Origin: Pseudomonas sp.
GTDB lineage: Bacteria; Pseudomonadota; Gammaproteobacteria; Pseudomonadales; Pseudomonadaceae
Direction: 5' to 3'
Assembly: GCA_003525045.1 (NCBI GenBank)
Contig: DQGF01000349.1
Location: forward strand, 1-7,616
Length of the DNA stretch: 7,616 nt
The notes under the pieces are model-generated. The model did not search any database. It was not told where the DNA came from and worked only from the letters and a program-made list of their open reading frames with translations. The translations under genes and the position numbers were made by a program. Shown here one piece after another: positions 1 through 6,429 of the stretch (position 1 is the stretch's first letter; each line of letters starts with the position of its first letter).

Positions 1-41
1 GCGGCGTTCCGACGAAAGCGGTGTGTCAGGCTACGGAAAAT

Positions 42-623
42 CTATTTCTCGAACCCGTTCGAAGGGAATACATCACTACCGCGCCAGCGCCGAACCGAAC
101 GCTGGAAGAACAGACTGTTGGGCACTTGCACCATGGCGCTGCCGGTACCGAGTTCTTCGGCTTCGATCAGCGTGGTGTACAGCAGATTGATCGCCACCAC
201 CCGCCCCTTGACCCCGAGCTTGTCGGTGGTGTCCACCAGCTCGACCACGTCACCGATGCGGAACGGTCCGACGGTATAGATCAGAATGGCGCAGAGCAGG
301 TTGGAGAGCACGCTCCACATGGCGAAGAACGCCACCGCCGCCACCGCGACAAAGCCGGACAATGCAGTCCAGAGCACCGTGGCGGAAACCCCGAGGCGTT
401 CCAGGACGAAAATCAGCGCACTGCCCATGATCAGCCAGCGCAGACCACCGCGCAGCGGCATCAGCAACTGCGGCGGCAATGGATAGCGCTCACCCAGGCG
501 GGTCAGGCACTTGGCCACGAAGCGTTGGGCGATGTAACCCGTCAACAGAATCAGCAGGATTTGCCCGAAGAGCCAGAGCGGCTCGATCCACATCGCCGCC
601 AGCGGTAGCTTGAAGGCTTCCAT
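42..623 (-). CDS. Small MscS-family mechanosensitive ion channel protein
   Basis: A 193-residue membrane protein of the small-conductance mechanosensitive channel (MscS) superfamily, expected in the inner membrane, where such channels release solutes on hypo-osmotic shock. Hydrophobic segments lie near residues 14-32, 62-76 and 83-117. The last resembles the pore-lining helix and runs straight into the beta-domain motif VGPFRIGDVVEL (118-129). The rest of the beta domain follows, with G-V-V at about 140-143 and VPNSLFF (167-173). It ends about 20 residues later, so the C-terminal alpha/beta vestibule domain of E. coli MscS (286 residues) is absent. The ATG shares one base with the TGA of the upstream yheS gene (TGATG), which suggests translational coupling in one operon. 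The fold assignment is firm. Whether so short a protein makes a gated channel alone is not shown by the sequence. Confidence 0.88.
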   Translation of the reverse strand: MEAFKLPLAAMWIEPLWLFGQILLILLTGYIAQRFVAKCLTRLGERYPLPPQLLMPLRGGLRWLIMGSALIFVLERLGVSATVLWTALSGFVAVAAVAFFAMWSVLSNLLCAILIYTVGPFRIGDVVELVDTTDKLGVKGRVVAINLLYTTLIEAEELGTGSAMVQVPNSLFFQRSVRRWRGSDVFPSNGFEK

Positions 624-2533
624 CAGGACAGCGCCTCCAGCTCCGCCTGCATGCTTTCGAGCAATTCCAGGGCTTCCATCCAGGCTTCTTCGAGCTCGGC
701 TTCGCGCACCTTCAGCCGGGCTTGTTCGGCCAGTAGATCACGCAATTCGTTCTTGCGTGCCGGCTCGTAAATATCGCTGTCGCCAAGGCTGGTATCGATC
801 TTCGCCAATTTCTCGTGCAGCTTGCCCAGCTCGGCTTCGAGCTTGTCAGCCTCACGCTTGTGCGGTGCCAGTTGCTGACGCAACGCGGCCGCTGCCTGGC
901 GCTGGGCTTTCTTGTCGGTCTTGTCAGGATTGACCGGGGTGTTGCTGACCGGGGCGTTGCGCTGACGGTACTCCACCAGCCACCGGGTGTAGTCTTCCAG
1001 GTCGCCGTCGAATTCCTCGACCTTGCCGTCCGCCACCAGGTAGAAATTGTCGGTGGTGCTCTTGAGCAAATGGCGATCGTGGGAGACCACCAATACCGCA
1101 CCGGTGAACTCCTGCAGCGCCATGGTCAGCGCCAGGCGCATTTCCAGGTCCAGGTGGTTGGTCGGTTCGTCGAGCAGCAACAGGTTCGGCCGGCCCCAGG
1201 CGATCAATGCCAACGCCAGACGGGCCTTCTCGCCACCGGAAAAATTCAGTACCGGCTCATCGATCCGCGCGCCACGGAAGTCGAACCCCCCGAGGAAGTC
1301 GCGCAGGGTCTGCTCGCGTTCGGTCGGCGCCAGGCGCTGCATATGCAGCAACGGGCTGGCCTTGGAGTCGAGCGAGTCCAGCTGATGCTGGGCGAAGTAA
1401 CCGACCACGGTGTTCTCGCCACGGGTCAGTCGACCGGACAACGGCTCGAGATCACCGGAGAGATTCTTGATCAGGGTCGATTTGCCTGCACCGTTGGGGC
1501 CGAGCAGGCCGATCCGCGCGCCGGGAGTCAGTTGCAGCCTGACTTTCTCCAGCACGGTTTTGTCGCCATAGCCCAAACGAGCATCGGACAGGTCGATCAA
1601 CGGACTGGAAATCTTCGTCGACTCGCGGAAGACAAAGTCGAACGGTGAATCGACGTGGGCGGCGGACAGTTCCTCCATCCGCTCCAGGGCCTTGATCCGG
1701 CTCTGGGCCTGACGGGCCTTGGTGGCCTGGGCCTTGAAGCGGGCGATGTAGCTTTCCATGTGCGCACGTTGCACCTGCTGCTTCTCGTAGGCCTGCTGTT
1801 GCTGGGCCAGACGCTCGGCACGGGCGCGTTCGAACGCGGTATAACCACCGCGGTACAGAGTGATCTTGCGTTGGTCGACGTGGGCCACGTGATCGACCAC
1901 GGCATCGAGGAAGTCGCGGTCGTGGGAAATCAGCATCAACGTGCCGGGATAGCTTTTGAGCCACTCTTCAAGCCAGATGATGGCGTCGAGATCCAGGTGG
2001 TTGGTCGGCTCGTCGAGCAGCAACAGGTCCGAAGGGCACATCAAAGCTTGCGCCAGATTCAGACGCATCCTCCAGCCACCGGAGAAATCTCCTACCTGCC
2101 GATCCATCTGCTCGTTGGTGAACCCAAGCCCTGCCAGCAGCTTTCGGGCCCGGGCGTCGGCGGTGTAGCCGTCGGCGCTGTCGAGTTCCGAGTGCAGGCG
2201 GGCCTGAGCGGCACCGTCATGGGCCGCTTCGGCTGCCGCGAGGTCACGTTGCACCTCGCGCAGGCGCAGGTCGCCATCAAGCACGTAGTCGACCGCGATG
2301 CGATCGAGGGTGTCGATCTCCTGGCGCATGTGGGCGATGCGCCAGTCCGCCGGCAGGAAGCAGTCACCCGAGTCCGGGTGCAGGTCACCCAGAAGCAAGG
2401 CGAACAGGCTCGATTTGCCGGCGCCGTTGGCACCGATGAGGCCGGCTTTGTGGCCGGCGTGCAGGGTCAGCTCGGCGTCTTCTAGCAGACGTTGCGGGCC
2501 ACGCTGTAAAGTCAGGTTCTGAAGTCGAATCAT
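623..2533 (-). CDS. yheS: ABC-F family ATPase, YheS type
   Basis: A 636-residue soluble ABC-F protein: two ATPase cassettes in one chain with no membrane segments. ABC-F proteins act on the ribosome in translation or antibiotic protection rather than in transport. Cassette 1 has Walker A GANGAGKSS (about 34-42), signature FSGGW (150-154) and Walker B LLLLDEPTNHLD (170-181). The basic, Gln-rich linker that enters the ribosomal E site in this family lies at about 230-290. Cassette 2 has GPNGAGKST (345-353), SGGEK (432-436) and LLLLDEPTNHLD (451-462). A charged coiled-coil tail occupies about 535-636. Length and sequence fit E. coli YheS (637 residues) better than EttA or Uup. I chose the ATG giving MIRLQNLTL, which matches the family N-terminus. 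A TTG 11 codons upstream (2566) is in frame but adds unconserved residues. No strong ribosome binding site is visible. All catalytic motifs are intact. Confidence 0.95.
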   Translation of the reverse strand: MIRLQNLTLQRGPQRLLEDAELTLHAGHKAGLIGANGAGKSSLFALLLGDLHPDSGDCFLPADWRIAHMRQEIDTLDRIAVDYVLDGDLRLREVQRDLAAAEAAHDGAAQARLHSELDSADGYTADARARKLLAGLGFTNEQMDRQVGDFSGGWRMRLNLAQALMCPSDLLLLDEPTNHLDLDAIIWLEEWLKSYPGTLMLISHDRDFLDAVVDHVAHVDQRKITLYRGGYTAFERARAERLAQQQQAYEKQQVQRAHMESYIARFKAQATKARQAQSRIKALERMEELSAAHVDSPFDFVFRESTKISSPLIDLSDARLGYGDKTVLEKVRLQLTPGARIGLLGPNGAGKSTLIKNLSGDLEPLSGRLTRGENTVVGYFAQHQLDSLDSKASPLLHMQRLAPTEREQTLRDFLGGFDFRGARIDEPVLNFSGGEKARLALALIAWGRPNLLLLDEPTNHLDLEMRLALTMALQEFTGAVLVVSHDRHLLKSTTDNFYLVADGKVEEFDGDLEDYTRWLVEYRQRNAPVSNTPVNPDKTDKKAQRQAAAALRQQLAPHKREADKLEAELGKLHEKLAKIDTSLGDSDIYEPARKNELRDLLAEQARLKVREAELEEAWMEALELLESMQAELEALS

Positions 2534-2583
2534 AATGGCGGCGGAGTCTACCAGCTTCGCTCGCAACTGGCGCGAGTAGCACT

Positions 2584-3048
2584 ATGTCCTCTGACCTGTG
2601 GAGCTTTTCCCTTGGCACTTACGCCCGACCCGGCGTTGAGGCCGCGTGCCTGAAATTGCAGTCGGCAGGCGCAAATGTGTGTCTGCTGCTGTGTGGACTC
2701 TGGCTGGGACAGCGGGGAGTCACCTGCACCGAGCAACGATTGCAGCGGCTGCGCATCGTGGCAGAGCCCTGGGACACCGACGTTGTACAGCCGCTGCGGG
2801 CACTGCGCATGCAATGGAAATCCGCTGCGACCGGGGACATCGAACTGAATGCGTTGCGCGATCAAGTGAAGGCACTGGAGCTCGAAGCCGAGCGACATCT
2901 GTTATTGCGCCTGGAGCGATCGGCGCAAAGTTGGCCGCAGTGTGAGGTGACCGATCTATCGGCCTGGCTGGAAGGTGTGACGGCAGGTGCCGCCCACCTG
3001 GACCGCGACGCGCTGCATCAGCTGCGCGTCGCGGCAACCGGCGCTTAG
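2584..3048 (+). CDS. TIGR02444 / DUF2390 family protein of unknown function
   Basis: A 154-residue soluble, mostly helical protein. The N-terminal block LWSFSLGTYARPGVEAACLKLQ (residues 5-26), followed by a hydrophobic LLLCGLWLGQRG stretch, is typical of the TIGR02444 (DUF2390) family, common in Pseudomonas and relatives and without a known function. There is no signal peptide; the hydrophobic patch at about 31-42 is too short and too Cys/Gly-rich to be a confident membrane span. Residues 70-115 are charged and heptad-like, suggesting a helix pair. The gene diverges from yheS with only 50 bases between starts. Its TAG interlocks with the TAA of algP, so there is no room for a terminator after it. 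No clear Shine-Dalgarno sequence precedes the ATG. The family call rests on recalled sequence pattern; no function is claimed. Confidence 0.85.
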   Translation: MSSDLWSFSLGTYARPGVEAACLKLQSAGANVCLLLCGLWLGQRGVTCTEQRLQRLRIVAEPWDTDVVQPLRALRMQWKSAATGDIELNALRDQVKALELEAERHLLLRLERSAQSWPQCEVTDLSAWLEGVTAGAAHLDRDALHQLRVAATGA

Positions 3049-4091
3049 GAAGCGCTGGTTGGGGTGGTGCTGGTGCTCGACGAAGCGGCTGGCGTTGGCG
3101 CAGGCGTGGTGGTCGAGGTGGTTGCTGCAGGCGAAGCCGAAGCAGACGGCGCTGGAGTCACTGGCTTGGCAGCGGGCGCAGGGGTCGGCTTGGTAGTGGC
3201 GACCGGTTTTCTCACGGCCGGTTTGGCTGCAGGCTTGGCGGCAGGTTTTGCTGCGGCAGTTTTCGCGGCAGTCGCTGGCTTGGCGGTAGCTGTTTTGGCA
3301 GCTGGCTTGGCAGCGGTTTTAGCCGCGGCAGGTTTCACGGCAGACTTGGCAGCAGGTTTCGCAGCGGCAGTTTTAGCCGCAGGTTTTGCAGCTGGCTTGG
3401 CCGCCGCGGTTTTCGCTACGGCCGGTTTCGCAGCAGCAGTTCTTGCAGCAGGTTTAGCGGCCGTTGTTTTCGCAGCAGCTGGTTTGGCAGCCGCGGTTCT
3501 AGCAGCTGGTTTCGCAGCGCTGGCGGCAACGGTTTTTCTCGCCGCAGGTTTAGCGGCTGGTTTTGCTGCGGCTTTCACCGGTGCCTTGGCGGCGGTTTTT
3601 TTAACAGGAGCCGCAGCAGGCTTGGCCGGTGCTTTTGCAGCAGCCGGTTTGGCAGCGGCTTTCTTGGCAGGTGCCGCAGCAGGCTTGGCTGAACGCAGGG
3701 ACAACGCCTTGCCGACAGCCTCTTGTACACGACCGACACCCTGGGCCAGTTTCAGGCTTTCTTGAGCATCGCGCTTGAGTTGCAGAATGTAGCTGCGGGT
3801 TTCGGATTGCCGATCCTTGAGGGCATCGAGCAGGTCCTCAAGCTCCTTCATTGCGTCCTTGGCTTTGGTCTGCGCCTTGGCCTTGCCGGCCGACGCAGCG
3901 TTCTGCAATTTGGTACGGGACTTGTGCAGTTTTTCCTGCGCTTTACCGCGTTGCTTTTCCAGTTTGGCGAGCAGTTTTTCAGCATCAGCCAAGGCTTGGG
4001 AACAAGCGGTTTCCAAATGCTCGAGCAGGCTGCCCGAGAGTTGTTGGAGTAAGTGCAACGGGGTATTTACAGGCTTCTTGGTGGCCGACAT
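3045..4091 (-). CDS. algP: AlgP (AlgR3) histone-like regulator with KPAA-repeat tail
   Basis: A 348-residue protein matching AlgP/AlgR3, a histone H1-like protein first described in P. aeruginosa as affecting alginate gene (algD) transcription; it is presumed to bind DNA in the cytoplasm. Residues 1-130 form a charged helical or coiled-coil domain. Residues 135-295 are Lys/Pro/Ala repeats with 15 exact KPAA units plus KPAV, KPAT, ARTA and AKTA variants, resembling eukaryotic H1 tails. The last 39 residues (310-348) consist of Ser, Thr, Pro, Ala and Val with no charged residue. The start is well supported: AGGAGGT sits five bases before the ATG. The gene diverges from the FKBP isomerase gene and its stop overlaps the DUF2390 stop. 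Repeat number is known to vary between strains in P. aeruginosa, so the length here is probably strain-specific. Confidence 0.93.
   Translation of the reverse strand: MSATKKPVNTPLHLLQQLSGSLLEHLETACSQALADAEKLLAKLEKQRGKAQEKLHKSRTKLQNAASAGKAKAQTKAKDAMKELEDLLDALKDRQSETRSYILQLKRDAQESLKLAQGVGRVQEAVGKALSLRSAKPAAAPAKKAAAKPAAAKAPAKPAAAPVKKTAAKAPVKAAAKPAAKPAARKTVAASAAKPAARTAAAKPAAAKTTAAKPAARTAAAKPAVAKTAAAKPAAKPAAKTAAAKPAAKSAVKPAAAKTAAKPAAKTATAKPATAAKTAAAKPAAKPAAKPAVRKPVATTKPTPAPAAKPVTPAPSASASPAATTSTTTPAPTPAASSSTSTTPTSAS
3207..3689 (-). repeat. KPAA-coding imperfect repeat array within algP
   Basis: About 480 bases of degenerate short repeats with a basic unit near 12 bases encoding Lys-Pro-Ala-Ala and variants. 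Residues 193-211 and 212-230 are a tandem pair of 19-residue units that differ at only two residues. The DNA of the two copies (3459-3515 and 3402-3458) differs at many, largely synonymous, positions. The array also creates a long open frame on the opposite strand, which is an artefact of the codon bias. Confidence 0.88.
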
Positions 4092-4096
4092 GGTTT

Positions 4097-4103
4097 ACCT
4101 CCT
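4097..4103 (-). promoter_or_regulatory. Ribosome binding site of algP
   Basis: AGGAGGT on the minus strand, a near-perfect Shine-Dalgarno sequence ending five bases before the algP ATG. It is the strongest such site in the window and fixes the algP start, which suggests efficient translation. Confidence 0.85.
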
Positions 4104-4246
4104 GGCTGACGTGGGTGCGGCTCATACTAGACCTCTGCTGCTACCGCCGCTAGGGCATGTTGACAGTATCCAAAGCACTGCGTTGCAACGGATGGAAAAT
4201 GTTCTGCGCTTGCGCAAAACCAGTTCACCGTTAAGCGCATTCACAC

Positions 4247-4255
4247 TGGCATAAT
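4247..4255 (+). promoter_or_regulatory. Possible extended -10 promoter of the FKBP isomerase gene
   Basis: TGGCATAAT fits an extended -10 element (TGn followed by a hexamer with five of six matches to TATAAT). It lies about 29 bases before the ATG, which would give a leader of roughly 20 bases. The -35 region is weak: the nearest partial match, TTCACC at 4224-4229, is 20 bases away. The extended TG would have to compensate. Confidence 0.42.
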
Positions 4256-4283
4256 CCACCGCATCTCAGGTCGGAGAGTGCCC

Positions 4284-4949
4284 ATGTCGCGCTACCTTTT
4301 TTTATCGCTTTGCGTGTTTTTTTCCGTGGCTCAGGCCGCCGAAAAATCCAAGGAGAATGAAGCCCGCGATCTCGCTTACAGCCTGGGCGCGAGCCTCGGC
4401 GAACGCTTGCGCCAGGAGGTTCCCGACCTGCAACTTCAAGCGCTGGTCGAAGGTTTGCAGCAAGCGTATCAAGGCAAACCCCTGGCACTGCAAGACCAGC
4501 AAATCGAACAGATTCTTGCCGAGCACGAAGCCCAGGTCGCCGAGCGACCAGCCATACCGCAGAGCGAAGTCGCCCTAGAAAAAGAACAACGCTTTCTTGC
4601 CGAAGAAAAAGCCAGACCTGGGGTGCGCGAATTGGCAGACGGAATATTGCTGACGGAACTGGCTCCGGGCACCGGCGCAAAAGCCGGCCCGAACGGCAAG
4701 GTCCAGGTGGTGTATATCGGTCGCCTTCCCGACGGTTCAGTGTTCGATCAGAACAGTCAGCCGCAATGGTTCAGTCTCGACAGCGTAATCAGCGGATGGC
4801 GCAGCGCATTGCAGCAAATGCCGGTCGGCGCCAAATGGCGCCTGGTGATTCCATCAGCCCAAGCGTATGGGGCCGACGGGGCCGGCGACCTGATTGCGCC
4901 GTTCACGCCGCTGGTGTTCGAAGTCGAATTGCGCGGCGCTACGGGCTAA
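4284..4949 (+). CDS. Exported FKBP-type peptidyl-prolyl cis-trans isomerase
   Basis: A 221-residue isomerase of the FKBP class, related to FkpA/Mip, which speeds proline cis-trans isomerisation during folding of exported proteins. Residues 1-18 form a type I signal peptide (hydrophobic core LFLSLCVFFSV, cleavage likely after AQA), so the mature protein should be periplasmic. A helical FKBP_N-type dimerisation region covers about 25-110 and the FKBP domain about 125-217. The usual pocket residues are present: Tyr134, Phe144-Asp145, Val158-Ile159, Trp162, Tyr185 (AYG) and Phe212. Ser160 replaces the Pro common in VIPGW. I chose the ATG at 4284 because GGAG (4273-4276) is seven bases upstream; a GTG at 4278 is in frame but overlaps that site. 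The gene stands alone, diverging from algP and converging on algQ. Confidence 0.93.
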   Translation: MSRYLFLSLCVFFSVAQAAEKSKENEARDLAYSLGASLGERLRQEVPDLQLQALVEGLQQAYQGKPLALQDQQIEQILAEHEAQVAERPAIPQSEVALEKEQRFLAEEKARPGVRELADGILLTELAPGTGAKAGPNGKVQVVYIGRLPDGSVFDQNSQPQWFSLDSVISGWRSALQQMPVGAKWRLVIPSAQAYGADGAGDLIAPFTPLVFEVELRGATG

Positions 4950-4962
4950 ATGGCGCAAACGA

Positions 4963-4989
4963 AAAACGGCGCGCATAGCGCACCGTTTT
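4963..4989. terminator. Bidirectional intrinsic terminator between the FKBP gene and algQ
   Basis: A hairpin with 12-base arms AAAACGGCGCGC (4963-4974) and GCGCACCGTTTT (4978-4989) around an ATA loop, with one C-A mismatch. The T-run at 4986-4989 serves the plus strand and the A-run at 4962-4966 serves as the T-run for the minus strand. It can therefore stop both the FKBP and algQ transcripts, as expected between convergent genes. Confidence 0.88.
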
Positions 4990-5001
4990 CAACATCCAGC
5001 A

Positions 5002-5017
5002 GCAAAACACGTTTTGC
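5002..5017. repeat. Short inverted repeat downstream of algQ
   Basis: GCAAAAC and GTTTTGC are perfect 7-base complementary arms separated by only AC. It lies between the algQ stop and the bidirectional terminator. As RNA the centre must open, leaving a six-base AT-rich stem, so it is weak as a terminator on its own. It may be an accessory 3'-end hairpin of the algQ mRNA or a protein-binding palindrome. Confidence 0.5.
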
Positions 5018-5028
5018 AGGAAAAGGGT

Positions 5029-5487
5029 TCAGGCCTGAACCGGGTCCTCTTCCTTGTGAGCAGTGTGCAGCACTTCGATCAGGCAATCTTCCAGTTCGAA
5101 GCGCTCGTGCAACAGGCCACCCAGCTCCTTGAATTTCTCTGCGACGCATTTGCCCGCATCACACAGGTCGTTGAACGCGAGCAGCTTCTCGGTGATGACG
5201 TCGATGCGCGGGTAGATCGTCTCGGCCAGCTCCAGGCCGCGCTTGTCGTTGAAAGCCTTGGCTTCGCCCGTCAGCTGTTCGTAGATCTCGAAATGCCCGG
5301 CGGACACATAGTCGACCAGCACTCCGCAGAATTCCTGCAGCGGTTTTCGGTTTTCGCCCAGAGCCTCAGGCTTGGCGCCGAGATCATCATAGGCCCGAAC
5401 CAGTTCGTGACGCTCCTGCAACCAGCGGTCGATCAGCAGATGAACTCCACCCCAACGTTCCTGAGCATTCTGACAACTTTCGAGCAT
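5029..5487 (-). CDS. algQ: AlgQ / Rsd-family anti-sigma-70 regulator
   Basis: A 152-residue cytoplasmic protein of the Rsd/AlgQ family. Rsd binds region 4 of the housekeeping sigma factor and so shifts RNA polymerase toward alternative sigma factors; in P. aeruginosa AlgQ influences alginate and siderophore gene expression. Family hallmarks include [20 protein letters not shown] near the N-terminus, [16 protein letters not shown] in the middle (about 57-72) and [15 protein letters not shown] near the end. Helices predominate. The ATG giving MLESCQNAQ aligns with the start of E. coli Rsd, with a purine-rich GAAGAGAG upstream. An in-frame ATG nine codons earlier (5514) would give 161 residues and cannot be excluded. 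It lies downstream of dsbB on the same strand across 178 bases, and probably has its own promoter. Confidence 0.95.
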   Translation of the reverse strand: MLESCQNAQERWGGVHLLIDRWLQERHELVRAYDDLGAKPEALGENRKPLQEFCGVLVDYVSAGHFEIYEQLTGEAKAFNDKRGLELAETIYPRIDVITEKLLAFNDLCDAGKCVAEKFKELGGLLHERFELEDCLIEVLHTAHKEEDPVQA

Positions 5488-5665
5488 GGCGGTCTCTCTT
5501 CCCTTGTGGGTCATGCTGCCCTACACCTGTCGCACACTTGAAAATCAAATATCGGCCAGGCAGAGCGTCATTCGAGCAACATAATTCCAATGACACGTGC
5601 GGGCCAGATTATGCCCGCACGACAATGGCTTCAAGGTACGCAGGAGATAAAGTTCATACAAGTGT
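5488..5665 (-). promoter_or_regulatory. Intergenic region upstream of algQ
   Basis: A 178-base gap between dsbB and algQ, AT-richer than its surroundings. It holds, in algQ reading order, a GAACTT hexamer (5650-5655) identical to the AlgU/sigma-E -35 consensus, a 9-base inverted repeat (5596-5621) with CATAAT in its loop, and a TTGA-AAA-TCAA inverted motif (5538-5548). No unambiguous sigma-70 promoter is visible. Confidence 0.5.
5596..5621. repeat. Perfect 9-base inverted repeat between dsbB and algQ
   Basis: Arms CGTGCGGGC (5596-5604) and GCCCGCACG (5613-5621) are fully complementary around an 8-base AT-rich loop. The GC-rich stem could be a dsbB 3'-end hairpin, but no T-run follows on either strand, so it is not a standard intrinsic terminator. 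It could instead be an operator or an mRNA-end-stabilising hairpin. Confidence 0.7.
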
Positions 5666-6217
5666 TTAATCACCCACCAATGCCCGGTGCGACGACTCGC
5701 CGCTGAGCGGTCGCTGACACGCGACCCAGACCAGCCGCAACAGCTGGAAAACACCCAGGATCGTCATCGCAACGAAGAACAGCAGGCTCCACTCCGGAAT
5801 GCTCAGGTCGAACAGTGTCCAGGAGATGTGCGTGCATTCGGCCGTTCCTTCGAACATCTGCTGCACAACGAACACCCAGGGTGTAGTTGCAAAAAGGTCC
5901 GCCAGATTCGGTATGCAGCTCGACAGCTGATGCACCTGATCGTTTTGCAACAGTACCTGCCGCCACGCTGTGATCGTACCCGCCAGACTGCAACACAGAC
6001 CGAGCAGCCAATACAGAAAAGTACCGAAGCGTCCGGGACCATGTATCGAAGCCATCAGGCAGACACCCGTGAGCAGCGCCAGGCAAATCCGTTGCAACAG
6101 GCACAACCCGCAAGGCTTGAGGCCGACTGCATATTCCAGGTAATAGGAAACACCCAGGGCCAGGGCGCCTGCAATGAAAGCCATGAAAAACAAGGAGCGT
6201 GAGCAGGCCAAAGACAT
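5666..6217 (-). CDS. dsbB: DsbB-family disulfide bond formation protein (DsbH in P. aeruginosa naming)
   Basis: A 183-residue inner-membrane protein of the DsbB family, which reoxidises periplasmic DsbA and passes the electrons to quinone. Four hydrophobic segments lie near residues 8-28, 41-58, 66-84 and 143-167, as in E. coli DsbB. The first redox pair is Cys36-Gly-Leu-Cys39, followed by Arg43 at the position of the quinone-associated Arg48 of E. coli. The second, loop pair is Cys101 and Cys128. Thus all four catalytic cysteines are present. The ATG is preceded by GGAAAAG, a modest ribosome binding site. The gene lies between hemY and algQ on the same strand, the same place as dsbH in P. 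aeruginosa. Pseudomonads often carry a second dsbB paralogue elsewhere, so redundancy is likely. Confidence 0.94.
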   Translation of the reverse strand: MSLACSRSLFFMAFIAGALALGVSYYLEYAVGLKPCGLCLLQRICLALLTGVCLMASIHGPGRFGTFLYWLLGLCCSLAGTITAWRQVLLQNDQVHQLSSCIPNLADLFATTPWVFVVQQMFEGTAECTHISWTLFDLSIPEWSLLFFVAMTILGVFQLLRLVWVACQRPLSGESSHRALVGD

Positions 6218-6249
6218 GGCTTTTCCGTAACTAGTGGAGACAGAAGGTT

Positions 6250-6279
6250 ACGGTAGAGGAAAGCGCGCCAGCCTTTCAA
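6250..6279 (-). promoter_or_regulatory. Possible sigma-70 promoter of dsbB
   Basis: On the minus strand TTGAAA (6274-6279, five of six to consensus) is followed after 18 bases by TACCGT (6250-6255, three of six). Transcription would start about 25 bases before the dsbB ATG. The -10 box is poor, so this is tentative. A GC-rich GGCCGGCC palindrome (6281-6288) lies just upstream. Confidence 0.25.
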
Positions 6280-6350
6280 GGCCGGCCGGCAGGGACATTT
6301 CAGCAGATGTGTAGGGAATTCCCGACAGAAACGAGAGGATCAGGTGTAGC

Positions 6351-6386
6351 CCCTTGTAGGATTTTGCCGCCAGCGGCCTACAAAGG
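6351..6386. repeat. Nested hairpin, REP-like, between hemY and dsbB
   Basis: Outer arms CCCTTGTAGG (6351-6360) and CCTACAAAGG (6377-6386) pair with one mismatch. Inside them GCCGC (6366-6370) and GCGGC (6373-6377) form a second GC-rich stem. The TTGTAGG edge and GC-rich core resemble the intergenic palindromic (REP) elements widespread in Pseudomonas. No T-run follows on either strand. REP membership is inferred from general resemblance only. Confidence 0.5.
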
Positions 6387-6429
6387 TAAAAATCAGACAA
6401 TGAAATGCAGACTTTGTGACAATGGTTTG

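Larger units (their letters stand above)
4092..4283. promoter_or_regulatory. Divergent promoter region between algP and the FKBP isomerase gene
   Basis: A 192-base gap that must hold promoters for both divergent genes. A perfect TTGACA lies at 4160-4165 on the plus strand, but I find no convincing -10 box at 16-18 bases from it. On the minus strand TAGTAT (4124-4129) is a possible algP -10 box without a matching -35. An 8-base palindrome TTGCGCAA occurs at 4210-4217. No operator of a known regulator is recognised. Confidence 0.5.

Noticed and set aside
1..41. Left edge beyond the MscS-like gene checked for a terminator or start of another gene
   Set aside because: No hairpin with a T-run and no supported coding start is visible in this short stretch.
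815..2485. Two long plus-strand open frames opposite yheS
   Set aside because: They are antisense shadows of a well-supported ABC-F gene in GC-rich DNA, with no recognisable motifs.
2560..2576. CTCGC/GCGAG inverted repeat between yheS and the DUF2390 gene
   Set aside because: Five-base arms in GC-rich DNA are expected by chance; reported here only for completeness.
3064..3765. Long plus-strand open frame of 233 Ala/Val/Gly-rich residues opposite algP
   Set aside because: It is the mirror of the KPAA repeat array; biased codons remove stops on the opposite strand. It has no ribosome binding site or recognisable domain.
4160..4165. Perfect TTGACA as a -35 box for the FKBP isomerase gene
   Set aside because: No acceptable -10 hexamer lies 16-18 bases downstream (TTGCAA is the best at 17), so the extended -10 at 4247-4255 is preferred.
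5538..5548. TTGA-AAA-TCAA inverted motif upstream of algQ as an ANR/FNR box
   Set aside because: The ANR/FNR site is TTGAT-N4-ATCAA; here the half-sites are three bases too close.
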